Assembly (NCBI GenBank): GCA_035569235.1
Contig: DATMND010000243.1
Location: 1 to 6,311 of the forward strand
Reading direction: 5' to 3'
DNA: 6,311 nt
DNA from: JAMXLO01 sp035569235
GTDB lineage: Bacteria > Pseudomonadota > Alphaproteobacteria > Acetobacterales > Acetobacteraceae
Under the pieces are notes generated by a model. The model did not search any database. It worked only from the letters and a program-made list of their open reading frames with translations, and had not been told where the DNA came from. Shown one piece after another: positions 1-5,578 of the stretch. Both the position numbers and the translations under genes were made by a program. Within the stretch, counting starts at the first letter, position 1. Each line of letters opens with the position of its first letter.

Positions 1-296
1 CCACGCGCTCCGAGACGGACGAGGCGGGCAAGCGGCAGTACGGAAAATCAACTGATGCGGACAGAGGGGTGGTCGAACGGGTTGCAACGGTCGCCGCCGA
101 ACGAGGATTGCCTCGTGCTCAGGTGGCTTTGGCGTGGCTGCTGTCCAAGTCGGTCATCACGGCGCCGATCGTCGGTGCCACGAAACTCCAGCATCTCGAT
201 GACGCGCTGGCCGCCGTTGCCGTAACGCTCTCAGCCAATGAAATCGCTTTGCTTGAGGAGCCTTATGTTCCGCACGAGGTGCTGGGCTTTGTGTAG
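1..296 (+). CDS. Aldo/keto reductase, C-terminal part (5' end outside window)
   Basis: The reading frame is open from position 3 to the TAG at 294-296, giving 97 residues of a protein whose family is usually about 320-330 residues long, so roughly the first 70% is off the left edge. The visible part has the hallmark end of the AKR barrel: a helix with RAQVALAWLLSK, then the strand and loop TAPIVGATKLQHLDDAL, which in this family contacts the adenosine phosphate of NADPH, and the closing LEEPYVPHEVLGFV. The catalytic Asp/Tyr/Lys/His tetrad lies in the missing part and cannot be checked. AKRs reduce aldehydes or ketones with NADPH in the cytosol; the substrate cannot be told here. An internal GTG at 69 is not the start, because the homology clearly runs upstream of it. 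The gene converges on the SDR gene, with 77 bp between their stops. Confidence 0.93.
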   Translation, partial: TRSETDEAGKRQYGKSTDADRGVVERVATVAAERGLPRAQVALAWLLSKSVITAPIVGATKLQHLDDALAAVAVTLSANEIALLEEPYVPHEVLGFV

Positions 297-316
297 AACA
301 GGCCAGATTGCAGCAG

Positions 317-334
317 TGGGCCGAATGGGCCGAA
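317..334. repeat. Perfect 9-bp tandem repeat in the convergent gap
   Basis: The unit TGGGCCGAA occurs twice in direct tandem (317-325 and 326-334) in the 77-bp space between the converging stop codons of the AKR and SDR genes. The GGCC cores can also pair with each other across GAATG (4-bp stem). There is no T-run and no strong stem, so a canonical intrinsic terminator is not visible on either strand of this gap. The repeat may be chance or replication slippage. Confidence 0.5.
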
Positions 335-373
335 ATAGCAAACCACACTCTCTCGTCTGCCGGAATGCTTCGA

Positions 374-1243
374 TCAGCCAAGAGCGGGCAGCTCGGCGGA
401 CAGATATTCGGCGAACTGGTCCTTGTAATCCGGATGCCAGCGTGACAGCGCCGGGCGATTGTGAACGATGTCCTCGGCCGCCCAGAGGATCCGCCGGTTA
501 TCGACATCGCGAGTGACGTCATTGTCGGGGCAGATGATGTAGAAATCGCCAGCCGCCATGCCGGCGATCAGCATGTCGATCACCTGTTCAGGCGTCCAGG
601 CGCCGGGGGGCTTGGTGGTTGCGGACCTTCTGGTCATGCCGGTGAACGTAGATCCAGGCACCAGAAGATGCGCGCTGACATGGCAGCCTTCGATGCTGCG
701 CAGCGAGTGCGCAAGCCCTTCGGTCAGAACCTTCACGCCGGCCTTCGATACATTGTATGCGGTATCACCGGGCGGGCAGGTGATCCCCTGCTTCGAACCT
801 GTGTTGACGATGGCACAGGGTGTATTCTGGTCGATCATCATCTGGGTGAAACTCTGCACGCCATTGATCACACCCCAGAGATTGACACCCAGCACCCGGC
901 GCCAGCCGTCGTAATGATCCCAGGGTCCGCCGCCTGGCGCGGTGCCGGCATTGTTCATCAGCACCGCCACTTCGCCGAACGCGCCACGGACCGTGTCCCT
1001 CAGGCGGTGTACGGCCTCGGGATCGCTGACATCGGTCGGCACCGCCAGCACATCGGACGAACCGCGCTTCGCGACGCCGCCGATCGTCGCGGCTGCCTGT
1101 TCCAGCGCGTCCGCACTGATATCGGCGATGCAGACCCGCAGTCCCATGGCCGCGAAGCGCGTGGCAGCAGCAAGGCCAATCCCGCTCGCCGCTCCCGTTA
1201 TCACGGCAACGCGGCCTTCGCTCAACGCAGCATTCTGGCTCAT
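374..1243 (-). CDS. SDR-family NAD(P)-dependent oxidoreductase
   Basis: This is a 289-residue classical short-chain dehydrogenase with all family motifs: TGAASGIG at residues 16-23 (dinucleotide loop), Asp41 at the end of the second strand in CIADIS, which favours NAD(H) over NADP(H), NNAG at 97-100, and the catalytic set Asn121, Ser150 (NTGSKQG), Tyr163 and Lys167 (YNVSK). It is slightly longer than the usual 250 residues because of a C-terminal segment after about residue 205, presumably shaping the substrate pocket. No signal peptide is seen, so it is cytosolic. The reaction would be reversible oxidation of a hydroxyl group to a carbonyl; the substrate is not identifiable. The frame stays open upstream for 206 more codons, but the ATG at 1243 is chosen because a perfect AAGGAGGT lies 8 nt upstream and homology begins there. 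It starts 20 bp after the molybdoenzyme stop and is very likely co-transcribed with it. Confidence 0.95.
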   Translation of the reverse strand: MSQNAALSEGRVAVITGAASGIGLAAATRFAAMGLRVCIADISADALEQAAATIGGVAKRGSSDVLAVPTDVSDPEAVHRLRDTVRGAFGEVAVLMNNAGTAPGGGPWDHYDGWRRVLGVNLWGVINGVQSFTQMMIDQNTPCAIVNTGSKQGITCPPGDTAYNVSKAGVKVLTEGLAHSLRSIEGCHVSAHLLVPGSTFTGMTRRSATTKPPGAWTPEQVIDMLIAGMAAGDFYIICPDNDVTRDVDNRRILWAAEDIVHNRPALSRWHPDYKDQFAEYLSAELPALG

Positions 1244-1251
1244 ATCTTTCG

Positions 1252-1259
1252 ACCTCCTT
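1252..1259 (-). promoter_or_regulatory. Perfect Shine-Dalgarno for the SDR gene
   Basis: The minus strand reads AAGGAGGT, fully complementary to the 16S anti-SD, followed by 8 nt and the ATG at 1243. It fixes the SDR start against the much longer open frame and lies entirely in the 20-bp gap after the preceding stop, so the SDR can be translated efficiently by new initiation. It is the strongest ribosome binding site in the window. Confidence 0.9.
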
Positions 1260-1263
1260 GCTG

Positions 1264-2016
1264 TCAGGATCCGCTGAACCAGTTGTATCCCTGATCGTCC
1301 CAATAGCCGCCGGGATAGTCGTTCGTCACGAACATCGCCACGATATGCTTCGGACCCTTGAAACCAAGCTTCGTCGGCGCCCTCAGCCTCATGGGATACC
1401 CGTACTTCGGCGGCAACGGCGCGTTGCCGTAATCCAATGCCAGAATTGTCTGCGGGTGCAGCGCGGTCGCCATGTCGATGCTCCCGTAATAGCGGTCGGC
1501 GCATTTGAATCCCACGTAACGCGAACGCAGATCGGCGCCGATCCGTTCGAGGAACAACCGCAGCGGCACGCCGCTCCATTGGCCGATTGCGCTCCATCCC
1601 TCGATGCAGATCAGCCGCGTGATCTGCTGCTCCTGCGGTAGCGCGCGGAGTTTGGCCAGTGTCCAGCTTTGCTTGTCGGCGACGCGGCCGGACACTTCCA
1701 ACGCATAATCGTCGCCGTCGATCTCCGGCGCATCGTCCACGGGATAGAACGCATTGAATGGGAACGGCTTGGTGATGGCGCTGGCCGGATAGGTCGGCGC
1801 CAGCCGGTTCGGGTCGAACAGCCAGGCCTGCACGCGATCGTTCCAGCGGGACATTGCCCACAGCACGCGGTCCACCGCATCGCCGTCCTGCAGGTTGCAG
1901 CCGGTAAGCATGGTCAGCGCGCCGACCGACAGCGAATGTTTCAGCATCATGCGCCGATCGAGCCGGCGCAGCGCCGGCCGATGCTCATCCAGGCGAATTG
2001 CAGGCCCGCGTTTCAT
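1264..2016 (-). CDS. Molybdopterin-dependent oxidoreductase (sulfite oxidase/MsrP-like fold), exported lipoprotein
   Basis: The 250-residue product belongs to the oxidoreductase molybdopterin-binding family. The decisive motif is RLICIEGWSAIGQWSGVPL: Cys137 corresponds to the cysteine that binds Mo in sulfite oxidase and in E. coli MsrP/YedY (CVEAWS there). The C-terminal half carries further family signatures (YYGSIDMATAL, PLPPKYGYPMRL, GFKGPKHI). The N-terminus has a Tat-like signal, DRRMMLKHSLSVGALTMLTGC, with twin Arg21-Arg22 and a lipobox LTGC ending at Cys40. Known biology of the family says Tat export carries the folded, cofactor-loaded enzyme; I infer a periplasm-facing lipid anchor at Cys40. 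Its ATG overlaps the cytochrome b stop (ATGA, 2013-2016), indicating translational coupling. With the cytochrome it probably forms a two-part electron transfer system. The substrate is unknown: methionine sulfoxide is possible by analogy with MsrP, but the cytochrome partner is of a different type. Confidence 0.93.
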   Translation of the reverse strand: MKRGPAIRLDEHRPALRRLDRRMMLKHSLSVGALTMLTGCNLQDGDAVDRVLWAMSRWNDRVQAWLFDPNRLAPTYPASAITKPFPFNAFYPVDDAPEIDGDDYALEVSGRVADKQSWTLAKLRALPQEQQITRLICIEGWSAIGQWSGVPLRLFLERIGADLRSRYVGFKCADRYYGSIDMATALHPQTILALDYGNAPLPPKYGYPMRLRAPTKLGFKGPKHIVAMFVTNDYPGGYWDDQGYNWFSGS

Positions 2017-2648
2017 CGGGGCCCTTCCGGTGGCGCGGCCGGCAGTCTGGCGCGGCCGGTGATCATGCCGGGCAATGTGCGCGGCACCAGCAGCACCAGG
2101 GTCAGATGCAGCAATATGAAGCCGACTATGCCCGCCATAACGGCGAAATGGACCCGCCGCGCGAATTCATAGCCACCGAACAGCGCCGTCAGCGCCTGCA
2201 ACTGGACTGGTTTCCAAATCGCAAGTCCCGACGCCGTTGCCAGCACGCCCAATGTCAGCACGCCGACATAGGCCAGGCGCTGCACGGCATTATATTCGCC
2301 CACGCGATGCTCCAGCCGAAACCTGGCGGCGTCGCCCGCGTCGCGCAAGATCTCGCGCGGCCAGAGCGGCAGCAGGCTGCGGCGAAAATGCCGCGTGAGC
2401 AGGCCGTAGATGACATAGACCAGACCATTGCCCACCAGCAGCCACATGAACGCCAGATGCCACGCAACCGCACCTGCCAGCCAGCCGCCGAGCGTGGCCC
2501 ACGCCGGGAAGCGGAAGCCGAACAGCGGCGAGGCGTCATAGATCATCCAGCCGCTCATGATCATGCAGACGATCGCAAAGGCATTCACCCAGTGCGTGAC
2601 ACGCACGACGAGTGGGTGAATCCGAACGAAGCGGCGGGTCGAACTCAC
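2013..2648 (-). CDS. Cytochrome b, Ni-hydrogenase cytochrome b/b561-like, electron-transfer partner
   Basis: From a GTG start the product has 211 residues with four hydrophobic segments near residues 20-37, 52-82, 122-144 and 167-188. Histidines sit where this family binds two b hemes: His19 (RVTHWVN) in helix 1, His64 (WHLAF) in helix 2, and His167 plus His181 (RRVHF, LLHLT) in helix 4. The arrangement fits the Ni,Fe-hydrogenase cytochrome b family rather than MsrQ, which belongs to the ferric-reductase-like group. It would move electrons between the quinone pool and the molybdoenzyme encoded immediately downstream with a 4-bp overlap. The start is uncertain: the frame is open up to an ATG at 2774, but that would overlap the upstream gene by 86 bp and add a Arg-rich, non-homologous-looking leader. 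GTG at 2648, just before SSTRRFVRIHPLVVRVTHW, is the best start, although its ribosome binding site is weak. Confidence 0.88.
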   Translation of the reverse strand: MSSTRRFVRIHPLVVRVTHWVNAFAIVCMIMSGWMIYDASPLFGFRFPAWATLGGWLAGAVAWHLAFMWLLVGNGLVYVIYGLLTRHFRRSLLPLWPREILRDAGDAARFRLEHRVGEYNAVQRLAYVGVLTLGVLATASGLAIWKPVQLQALTALFGGYEFARRVHFAVMAGIVGFILLHLTLVLLVPRTLPGMITGRARLPAAPPEGPR

Positions 2649-2666
2649 GTGCGGGCTGCCGCGTCT

Positions 2667-2683
2667 GTGGCCCGCTCGGCCAC
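2667..2683 (-). other. Intercistronic hairpin between DUF5666-like and cytochrome b genes
   Basis: GTGGCC (2667-2672) and GGCCAC (2678-2683) are perfect inverted repeats around a 5-nt loop. The element fills much of the 40-bp gap between the DUF5666-like stop (2689) and the proposed GTG start of cytochrome b (2648). There is no T-run, so it is not a standard terminator. It could stabilise or separate the mRNA segments or limit access to the weak ribosome binding site. Short GC-rich stems also arise by chance in such DNA. Confidence 0.5.
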
Positions 2684-2688
2684 GCCGA

Positions 2689-3294
2689 TCACATGGGTGG
2701 AACGAGGCCGTTCTTCCCGATGCCGACGCTGGCGGCAGTGACCATGCCGTCCGCCCCGCGCGTGCCATTGACAATCACGTTCGCGCCCGGGGTCAGCGCG
2801 GTGCGGTCGGCCGGCTCATACGTCACGATGGGCACATCGTTCGGTATCATCACCTTCTTCTCGCCACCCTTGTAGGTGATGGTGATGGTGCGGCCGCTGG
2901 CGGCGACCACGCTGCCGACCGTGCCATTCGTCATGCTGCTGCCGGCGCCGAGATCCCAGTCGCGCGTGCCTTCGCCGACGCCGCGCATGCTTTCCGGGAA
3001 CACCTGCATCTCCAGCGCCTTCAACGTACCATCGGCCTGCGGCACAGCGGCGGTGCCGACGTAGCTGCCCTCCTTGATGTCGCCGGGCTGGGCGACGGTC
3101 AGCCATGTCAGGCGCACGTTGGGCGGCAGCGTGGCGCTGGCCTTGGTGCCGTTGCGCAGCGTGAGTTCAAGGGTGTCGCCCGAAAGCGAGTCGATCTTGC
3201 CGCGCAGCCGTGCCGGCGTGCCGGTGGTCTGGGCGAATGCGCCGCCCGCAAGCGAGGTCCCCGCGAGAGCCAGAAGCATGCGTCTGTTCATCAT
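2689..3294 (-). CDS. Exported DUF5666-like protein with two beta-rich repeats
   Basis: The product has 201 residues. It starts with a signal peptide, MMNRRMLLALAGTSLAGGAFA, probably cut before Gln22; Arg4-Arg5 make it Tat-compatible, though Sec export is possible. The mature part is two similar beta-rich units, about residues 30-100 and 124-193. Each has the order G-x-I/V, a polar turn, T-L/I-x-L/I-T, a charged hairpin, a proline-flanked P-x-D/N-V, then a glycine and an A-D-G turn. I recall similar proteins annotated as DUF5666 or hypothetical next to cytochrome b and molybdoenzyme genes. There are no Cys and no His in the mature part, so it is unlikely to bind heme or to be a redox protein itself. 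The function is unknown; a periplasmic partner or chaperone of the molybdoenzyme is an inference from position. The first of two adjacent ATGs is chosen because AGGAAGGA (3305-3312) lies 10 nt upstream. Confidence 0.85.
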   Translation of the reverse strand: MMNRRMLLALAGTSLAGGAFAQTTGTPARLRGKIDSLSGDTLELTLRNGTKASATLPPNVRLTWLTVAQPGDIKEGSYVGTAAVPQADGTLKALEMQVFPESMRGVGEGTRDWDLGAGSSMTNGTVGSVVAASGRTITITYKGGEKKVMIPNDVPIVTYEPADRTALTPGANVIVNGTRGADGMVTAASVGIGKNGLVPPM

Positions 3295-3342
3295 CTGCCC
3301 GGAATCCTTCCTGTAAAGGGTGAGCCACCGATCGTCGGCTCC

Positions 3343-3401
3343 GCACGCGTTGACGCGCGCTGCCGGCGCGAAATTCCCGGCGCGGCATTTCCTGATGCCA
3401 C
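3343..3401 (-). other. Cluster of short inverted repeats upstream of the redox operon
   Basis: The 123-bp gap between the alcohol dehydrogenase stop (3418) and the DUF5666-like start (3294) contains three small dyads: GCGGCAT/ATGCCAC (3382-3388 and 3395-3401, 7 pairs including one G-U, 6-nt loop), GCCGG/CCGGC (3362-3366 and 3377-3381), and CGCG/CGCG around TTGA (3346-3349 and 3354-3357, extendable with one mismatch to 3343-3360). None is followed by a T-run. The first could help end alcohol dehydrogenase transcription. The gap is also the natural place for a promoter of the four-gene operon, but no convincing -35/-10 pair is seen. Confidence 0.4.
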
Positions 3402-3417
3402 TCTCGCTCGGCGCAGT

Positions 3418-4434
3418 CTAGAGCCCGGTGGTCAACACCATGCGAAAGCGGGCCTCGCCGCTCATCATACGTTCGTAGGCTTCCGGCGCGCGCTCGAGCG
3501 GCATCGTTTCGATCATCGGCCGGATGTTGGTCAGAGCGCTGAAGTTCAGCGTATCCTCGGAATCGGCCGAGGTGCCGGCAGGCCATCCCTGGATCGAGCG
3601 CCGCGCCCCGATGAGCAGGAACGGCGAGGCCTCGATCGCATCGGGCGACGCGCCGATGACCATCAGCCTGCCGCCCGGTGCCAGTCCGTCGATTGTGGCA
3701 CTCATCGCCTTTGCACTGCTCGCCGTGGCCAGTATCACGCGGGCGCCGCCCAGCTTGTTGAGTGCACCGGCAACGTCGCCGGCGTTGCTGTCGATGTAAT
3801 GATGCGCGCCCAATTTCCGGGCGAGTGGCTCTTTGTCGGTTCCACGCGCGAGGGCAACCGTCCGGCACCCAATTTTGGCCGCGAATTGCACACCGAGATG
3901 GCCCAGTCCGCCGATGCCGAGAACGGCGACAAGATCGCCTGGCCGGAGACCGCTGTTGCGCAGGGCGTTGAAGGTGGTGATGCCTGCGCACAACAGGGGC
4001 GCGGCCTCGGCGGCGTTTATTTCGTCCGGCACCGCGGCGAGTGCCTCGAAGGGCACAATCGTGTAGTCGGCATAGCCCCCGTCATACGAGATGCCGGGAA
4101 TTTGCCCGGTCGTGCACGTTATGAAATCACCTCTTCGGCAGGACCGGCAGTGACCGCAATGCCCGCCATGCCAGCCGACCCCGACACGTTGGCCCGCCTG
4201 CCAATCGGGTACATCAGCGCCGATCGCATCCACGATGCCGACAATCTCATGTCCCGGCACGCGGGGATACTGGATGGGAAACGCGCCGGCCTTGGTGAAC
4301 GAGTCGCTGTGACACACGCCGCAGGCCTGCACCTTGATCCGGACATGCCGGGCCGGTGGTTCCGGAATATTGCGTTCCACAAATTCAAAAGGACCGTTCG
4401 CGCTGGTTACCTGCACCGCTCGCATGCGCGCCAT
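3418..4434 (-). CDS. Zinc-dependent alcohol dehydrogenase (MDR family)
   Basis: The 338-residue product is a medium-chain dehydrogenase of normal length. Catalytic zinc ligands are visible as Cys41 (GVCHSD), His62-Glu63 (PGHE) and Cys149 (PLLCAG). The structural zinc lobe is complete with Cys93, Cys96, Cys99 and Cys107. The Rossmann motif is GIGGLG at 173-178. The strand after it ends in ALARGTDKE, with an Arg and no acidic residue, which leans towards NADP(H). It resembles the bacterial alcohol dehydrogenases that oxidise primary or aromatic alcohols or reduce the aldehydes, in the cytosol; the precise substrate is not inferable. The ATG at 4434 is chosen because GGAGG lies 5 nt upstream. 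A TTG at 4446 falls inside that ribosome binding site, and the next ATG (4425) would leave a 14-nt spacing. It is separated by 141 bp from the gene upstream and 123 bp from the one downstream, so it may be a single-gene unit. Confidence 0.95.
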   Translation of the reverse strand: MARMRAVQVTSANGPFEFVERNIPEPPARHVRIKVQACGVCHSDSFTKAGAFPIQYPRVPGHEIVGIVDAIGADVPDWQAGQRVGVGWHGGHCGHCRSCRRGDFITCTTGQIPGISYDGGYADYTIVPFEALAAVPDEINAAEAAPLLCAGITTFNALRNSGLRPGDLVAVLGIGGLGHLGVQFAAKIGCRTVALARGTDKEPLARKLGAHHYIDSNAGDVAGALNKLGGARVILATASSAKAMSATIDGLAPGGRLMVIGASPDAIEASPFLLIGARRSIQGWPAGTSADSEDTLNFSALTNIRPMIETMPLERAPEAYERMMSGEARFRMVLTTGL

Positions 4435-4439
4435 CGCCA

Positions 4440-4444
4440 CCTCC
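4440..4444 (-). promoter_or_regulatory. Shine-Dalgarno deciding the alcohol dehydrogenase start
   Basis: The minus strand reads GGAGG five nucleotides before the ATG at 4434. This supports a protein beginning MARMRAV, rather than the TTG at 4446 or the internal ATG at 4425. Confidence 0.75.
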
Positions 4445-4534
4445 AACCATTACCCACTATCGTTGAAGCACACGCTCCCTCCCCAGCTTAGCGGGAGACG
4501 GAGTCTTCTTGGATCGCGGTGCCAGCGGTGTGCA

Positions 4535-4552
4535 GTGACAATTTCGTGACGG
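4535..4552 (-). promoter_or_regulatory. PHO-box-like direct repeat upstream of alcohol dehydrogenase
   Basis: On the minus strand two 7-bp half-sites, CCGTCAC and TTGTCAC, are separated by GAAA, giving an 11-bp period. The known PHO box bound by PhoB is CTGTCAT, 4 nt, CTGTCAT, so each half matches 5 of 7 positions with the correct spacing. The site lies about 100 bp before the alcohol dehydrogenase start, in the only sizeable gap on that side. Its TTGTCA could also serve as a -35, but no good -10 follows 17 bp downstream. A site for another OmpR-type regulator, or chance, is possible. Confidence 0.35.
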
Positions 4553-4575
4553 CCCTTGCACTCTGAGCGTCGCGT

Positions 4576-5535
4576 TCAACGTTCGGGCATCGGGACCGCA
4601 GTCGCGCCAAACTGTCCGGGATCTTTGTCCTTCAGCACCGGGTCATTGCGGTATGCAAACTTGGCCTCCAGCACCCATGCGGTGTCGCCCGCGACGGTAA
4701 CGGCGGTCGGCGTAAACTTGAAGCCGTCCTTGATCGTCTCGATCGTCGCCTTGTCGCCCTGGATGTTGACGATGTCGATCTTGCCGCTGCGGTTCTCGGC
4801 CAGGATGACGCGGCCGCTCTTCAGTGCCCGCATGCCGTCGGGACCGGAGATCGGCTGTGACAGTTCGAGCATGGTCGCGGTTCCGGCGGTTCCGTCGGGC
4901 TTCACGTCCACCCGCACCAACTGGTTCTCGCGCACGTTGTTGAACAGCACCGCCCCGTTCGGAAGCAAGGAGATCCCGTCAATACCGACCCATTTGGCAT
5001 CGGCCCCCCAGACGGTGAGCGCGGTCGCGCCAGGCTTGAGCGCGAGGATGCGTCCGCCGCGCGTGTCGGTGACGTAGGTCGTGCCATCGCGCGCCACAGC
5101 GATGTCGTTGCAAAGCCCGCCGCCCGGGAATGAATAGCTGCCCTTCGGCGCCGCGGTCTTCAGATCGAACGCCTTGAGGTCGGCATCCTTGCCGTTCGGG
5201 TCGGGATCATTGGTGCACACCCAAAGCGTGTTCGCGGCTTCGTCGGCAAACACGCCCAGCACTCTGCGAAGGCCGTTCGGTCCGGCGCTGATCCAGGCCG
5301 TCGCTTTCGCGGCGCCGGGCGCGACGCGATAAACCGTGCCGTGGTCCATGCTGCCGATGATGACCGTGCCGTCAGCGGTCGAGGTCAGGCTTTCCGGAAA
5401 GACCCGCGTGTCGTCGATGATGATCTGGCTCGGCTGAGCGAATGCCACGCAGGGTGCGCCGGCAAGGCCCGCAAGCACGGCGATTGGCAATGCGCTGCTG
5501 CGGACGCGGTCCAATAGTCTGAAGTTTGCTTGCAT
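4576..5535 (-). CDS. Exported SMP-30/NHL-type beta-propeller protein
   Basis: The product has 319 residues. A Sec signal peptide (charged start, hydrophobic stretch about residues 14-28, AFA before Gln34) sends it to the periplasm. The mature part reads as successive propeller blades, each with a D/N-G turn followed by a V-Y/L-F-x-x strand: STADGTVIIGS, ARDGTTYVTDT, LPNGAVLFNN, LKSGRVILAEN. This fits the SMP-30/gluconolactonase/NHL superfamily. Glu48 (FPES), Asn143 (CNDIA) and Asp186 (GIDGIS) are in places that could match the Glu/Asn/Asp metal ligands of SMP-30 lactonases, but this is tentative without a structure. It could hydrolyse a lactone or ester, or merely bind a ligand. A GGGGAG site lies about 8 nt before the ATG. 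It begins 41 bp after the luciferase-like gene stop and is probably co-transcribed with it. Confidence 0.87.
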   Translation of the reverse strand: MQANFRLLDRVRSSALPIAVLAGLAGAPCVAFAQPSQIIIDDTRVFPESLTSTADGTVIIGSMDHGTVYRVAPGAAKATAWISAGPNGLRRVLGVFADEAANTLWVCTNDPDPNGKDADLKAFDLKTAAPKGSYSFPGGGLCNDIAVARDGTTYVTDTRGGRILALKPGATALTVWGADAKWVGIDGISLLPNGAVLFNNVRENQLVRVDVKPDGTAGTATMLELSQPISGPDGMRALKSGRVILAENRSGKIDIVNIQGDKATIETIKDGFKFTPTAVTVAGDTAWVLEAKFAYRNDPVLKDKDPGQFGATAVPMPER

Positions 5536-5556
5536 GGATGCTTCTCCCCTGAAGGC

Positions 5557-5578
5557 GACGGTCGGTTGACCGATCGTC
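5557..5578. promoter_or_regulatory. 22-bp near-perfect palindrome between the luciferase-like and propeller genes
   Basis: The half-sites GACGGTCGGT (5557-5566) and ACCGATCGTC (5569-5578) are reverse complements at 9 of 10 positions around a 2-bp centre TG. The element touches the stop codon of the luciferase-like gene (5577-5579) and ends 7 bp before the ribosome binding site of the propeller gene. The size and symmetry fit a dimeric repressor operator such as a TetR-type site; as RNA it could form a stem with one internal mismatch and a 4-nt loop. No T-run follows, so it is not a normal terminator. Confidence 0.55.

Noticed and set aside
461..1294. Long plus-strand open frames opposite the SDR (277 codons), and similar ones at 1669-2172, 1998-2741, 3799-4491 and 5781-6311
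   Set aside because: They are antisense to well-supported genes, rich in Arg/His/Pro/Ala as expected of GC-rich shadow frames, and show no known motif.
1244..1861. Upstream extension of the SDR frame to a 495-residue protein
   Set aside because: The added 206 residues are Arg-rich, without recognisable motifs, and lie out of frame inside the molybdoenzyme gene; the perfect ribosome binding site at 1252-1259 sets the start at 1243.
1264..2648. Naming the pair msrP/msrQ
   Set aside because: The Mo-binding motif fits the wider family, but the cytochrome has the four-helix His pattern of Ni-hydrogenase cytochrome b rather than MsrQ, so the symbols would mislead.
2649..2774. Extended N-terminus of cytochrome b starting at ATG 2774
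   Set aside because: It overlaps the DUF5666-like gene by 86 bp and adds a low-complexity leader before the first family-like residues.
3354..3380. General-stress EcfG-type promoter (GGAAT, 17 nt, CGTC on the minus strand) upstream of the redox operon
   Set aside because: Both boxes deviate from the GGAAC/CGTT consensus by one base; such matches are common by chance in short GC-rich gaps.
3167..3991. 274-codon minus-strand frame spanning the alcohol dehydrogenase and DUF5666-like genes
   Set aside because: It is out of frame with two convincing genes on the same strand and its translation is Arg-rich noise.
4461..4581. Inverted repeat CGTTGAA / TTCAACG flanking the gap upstream of the alcohol dehydrogenase
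   Set aside because: Only 7 bp long and 107 bp apart, with no other sign of a mobile element or target duplication.
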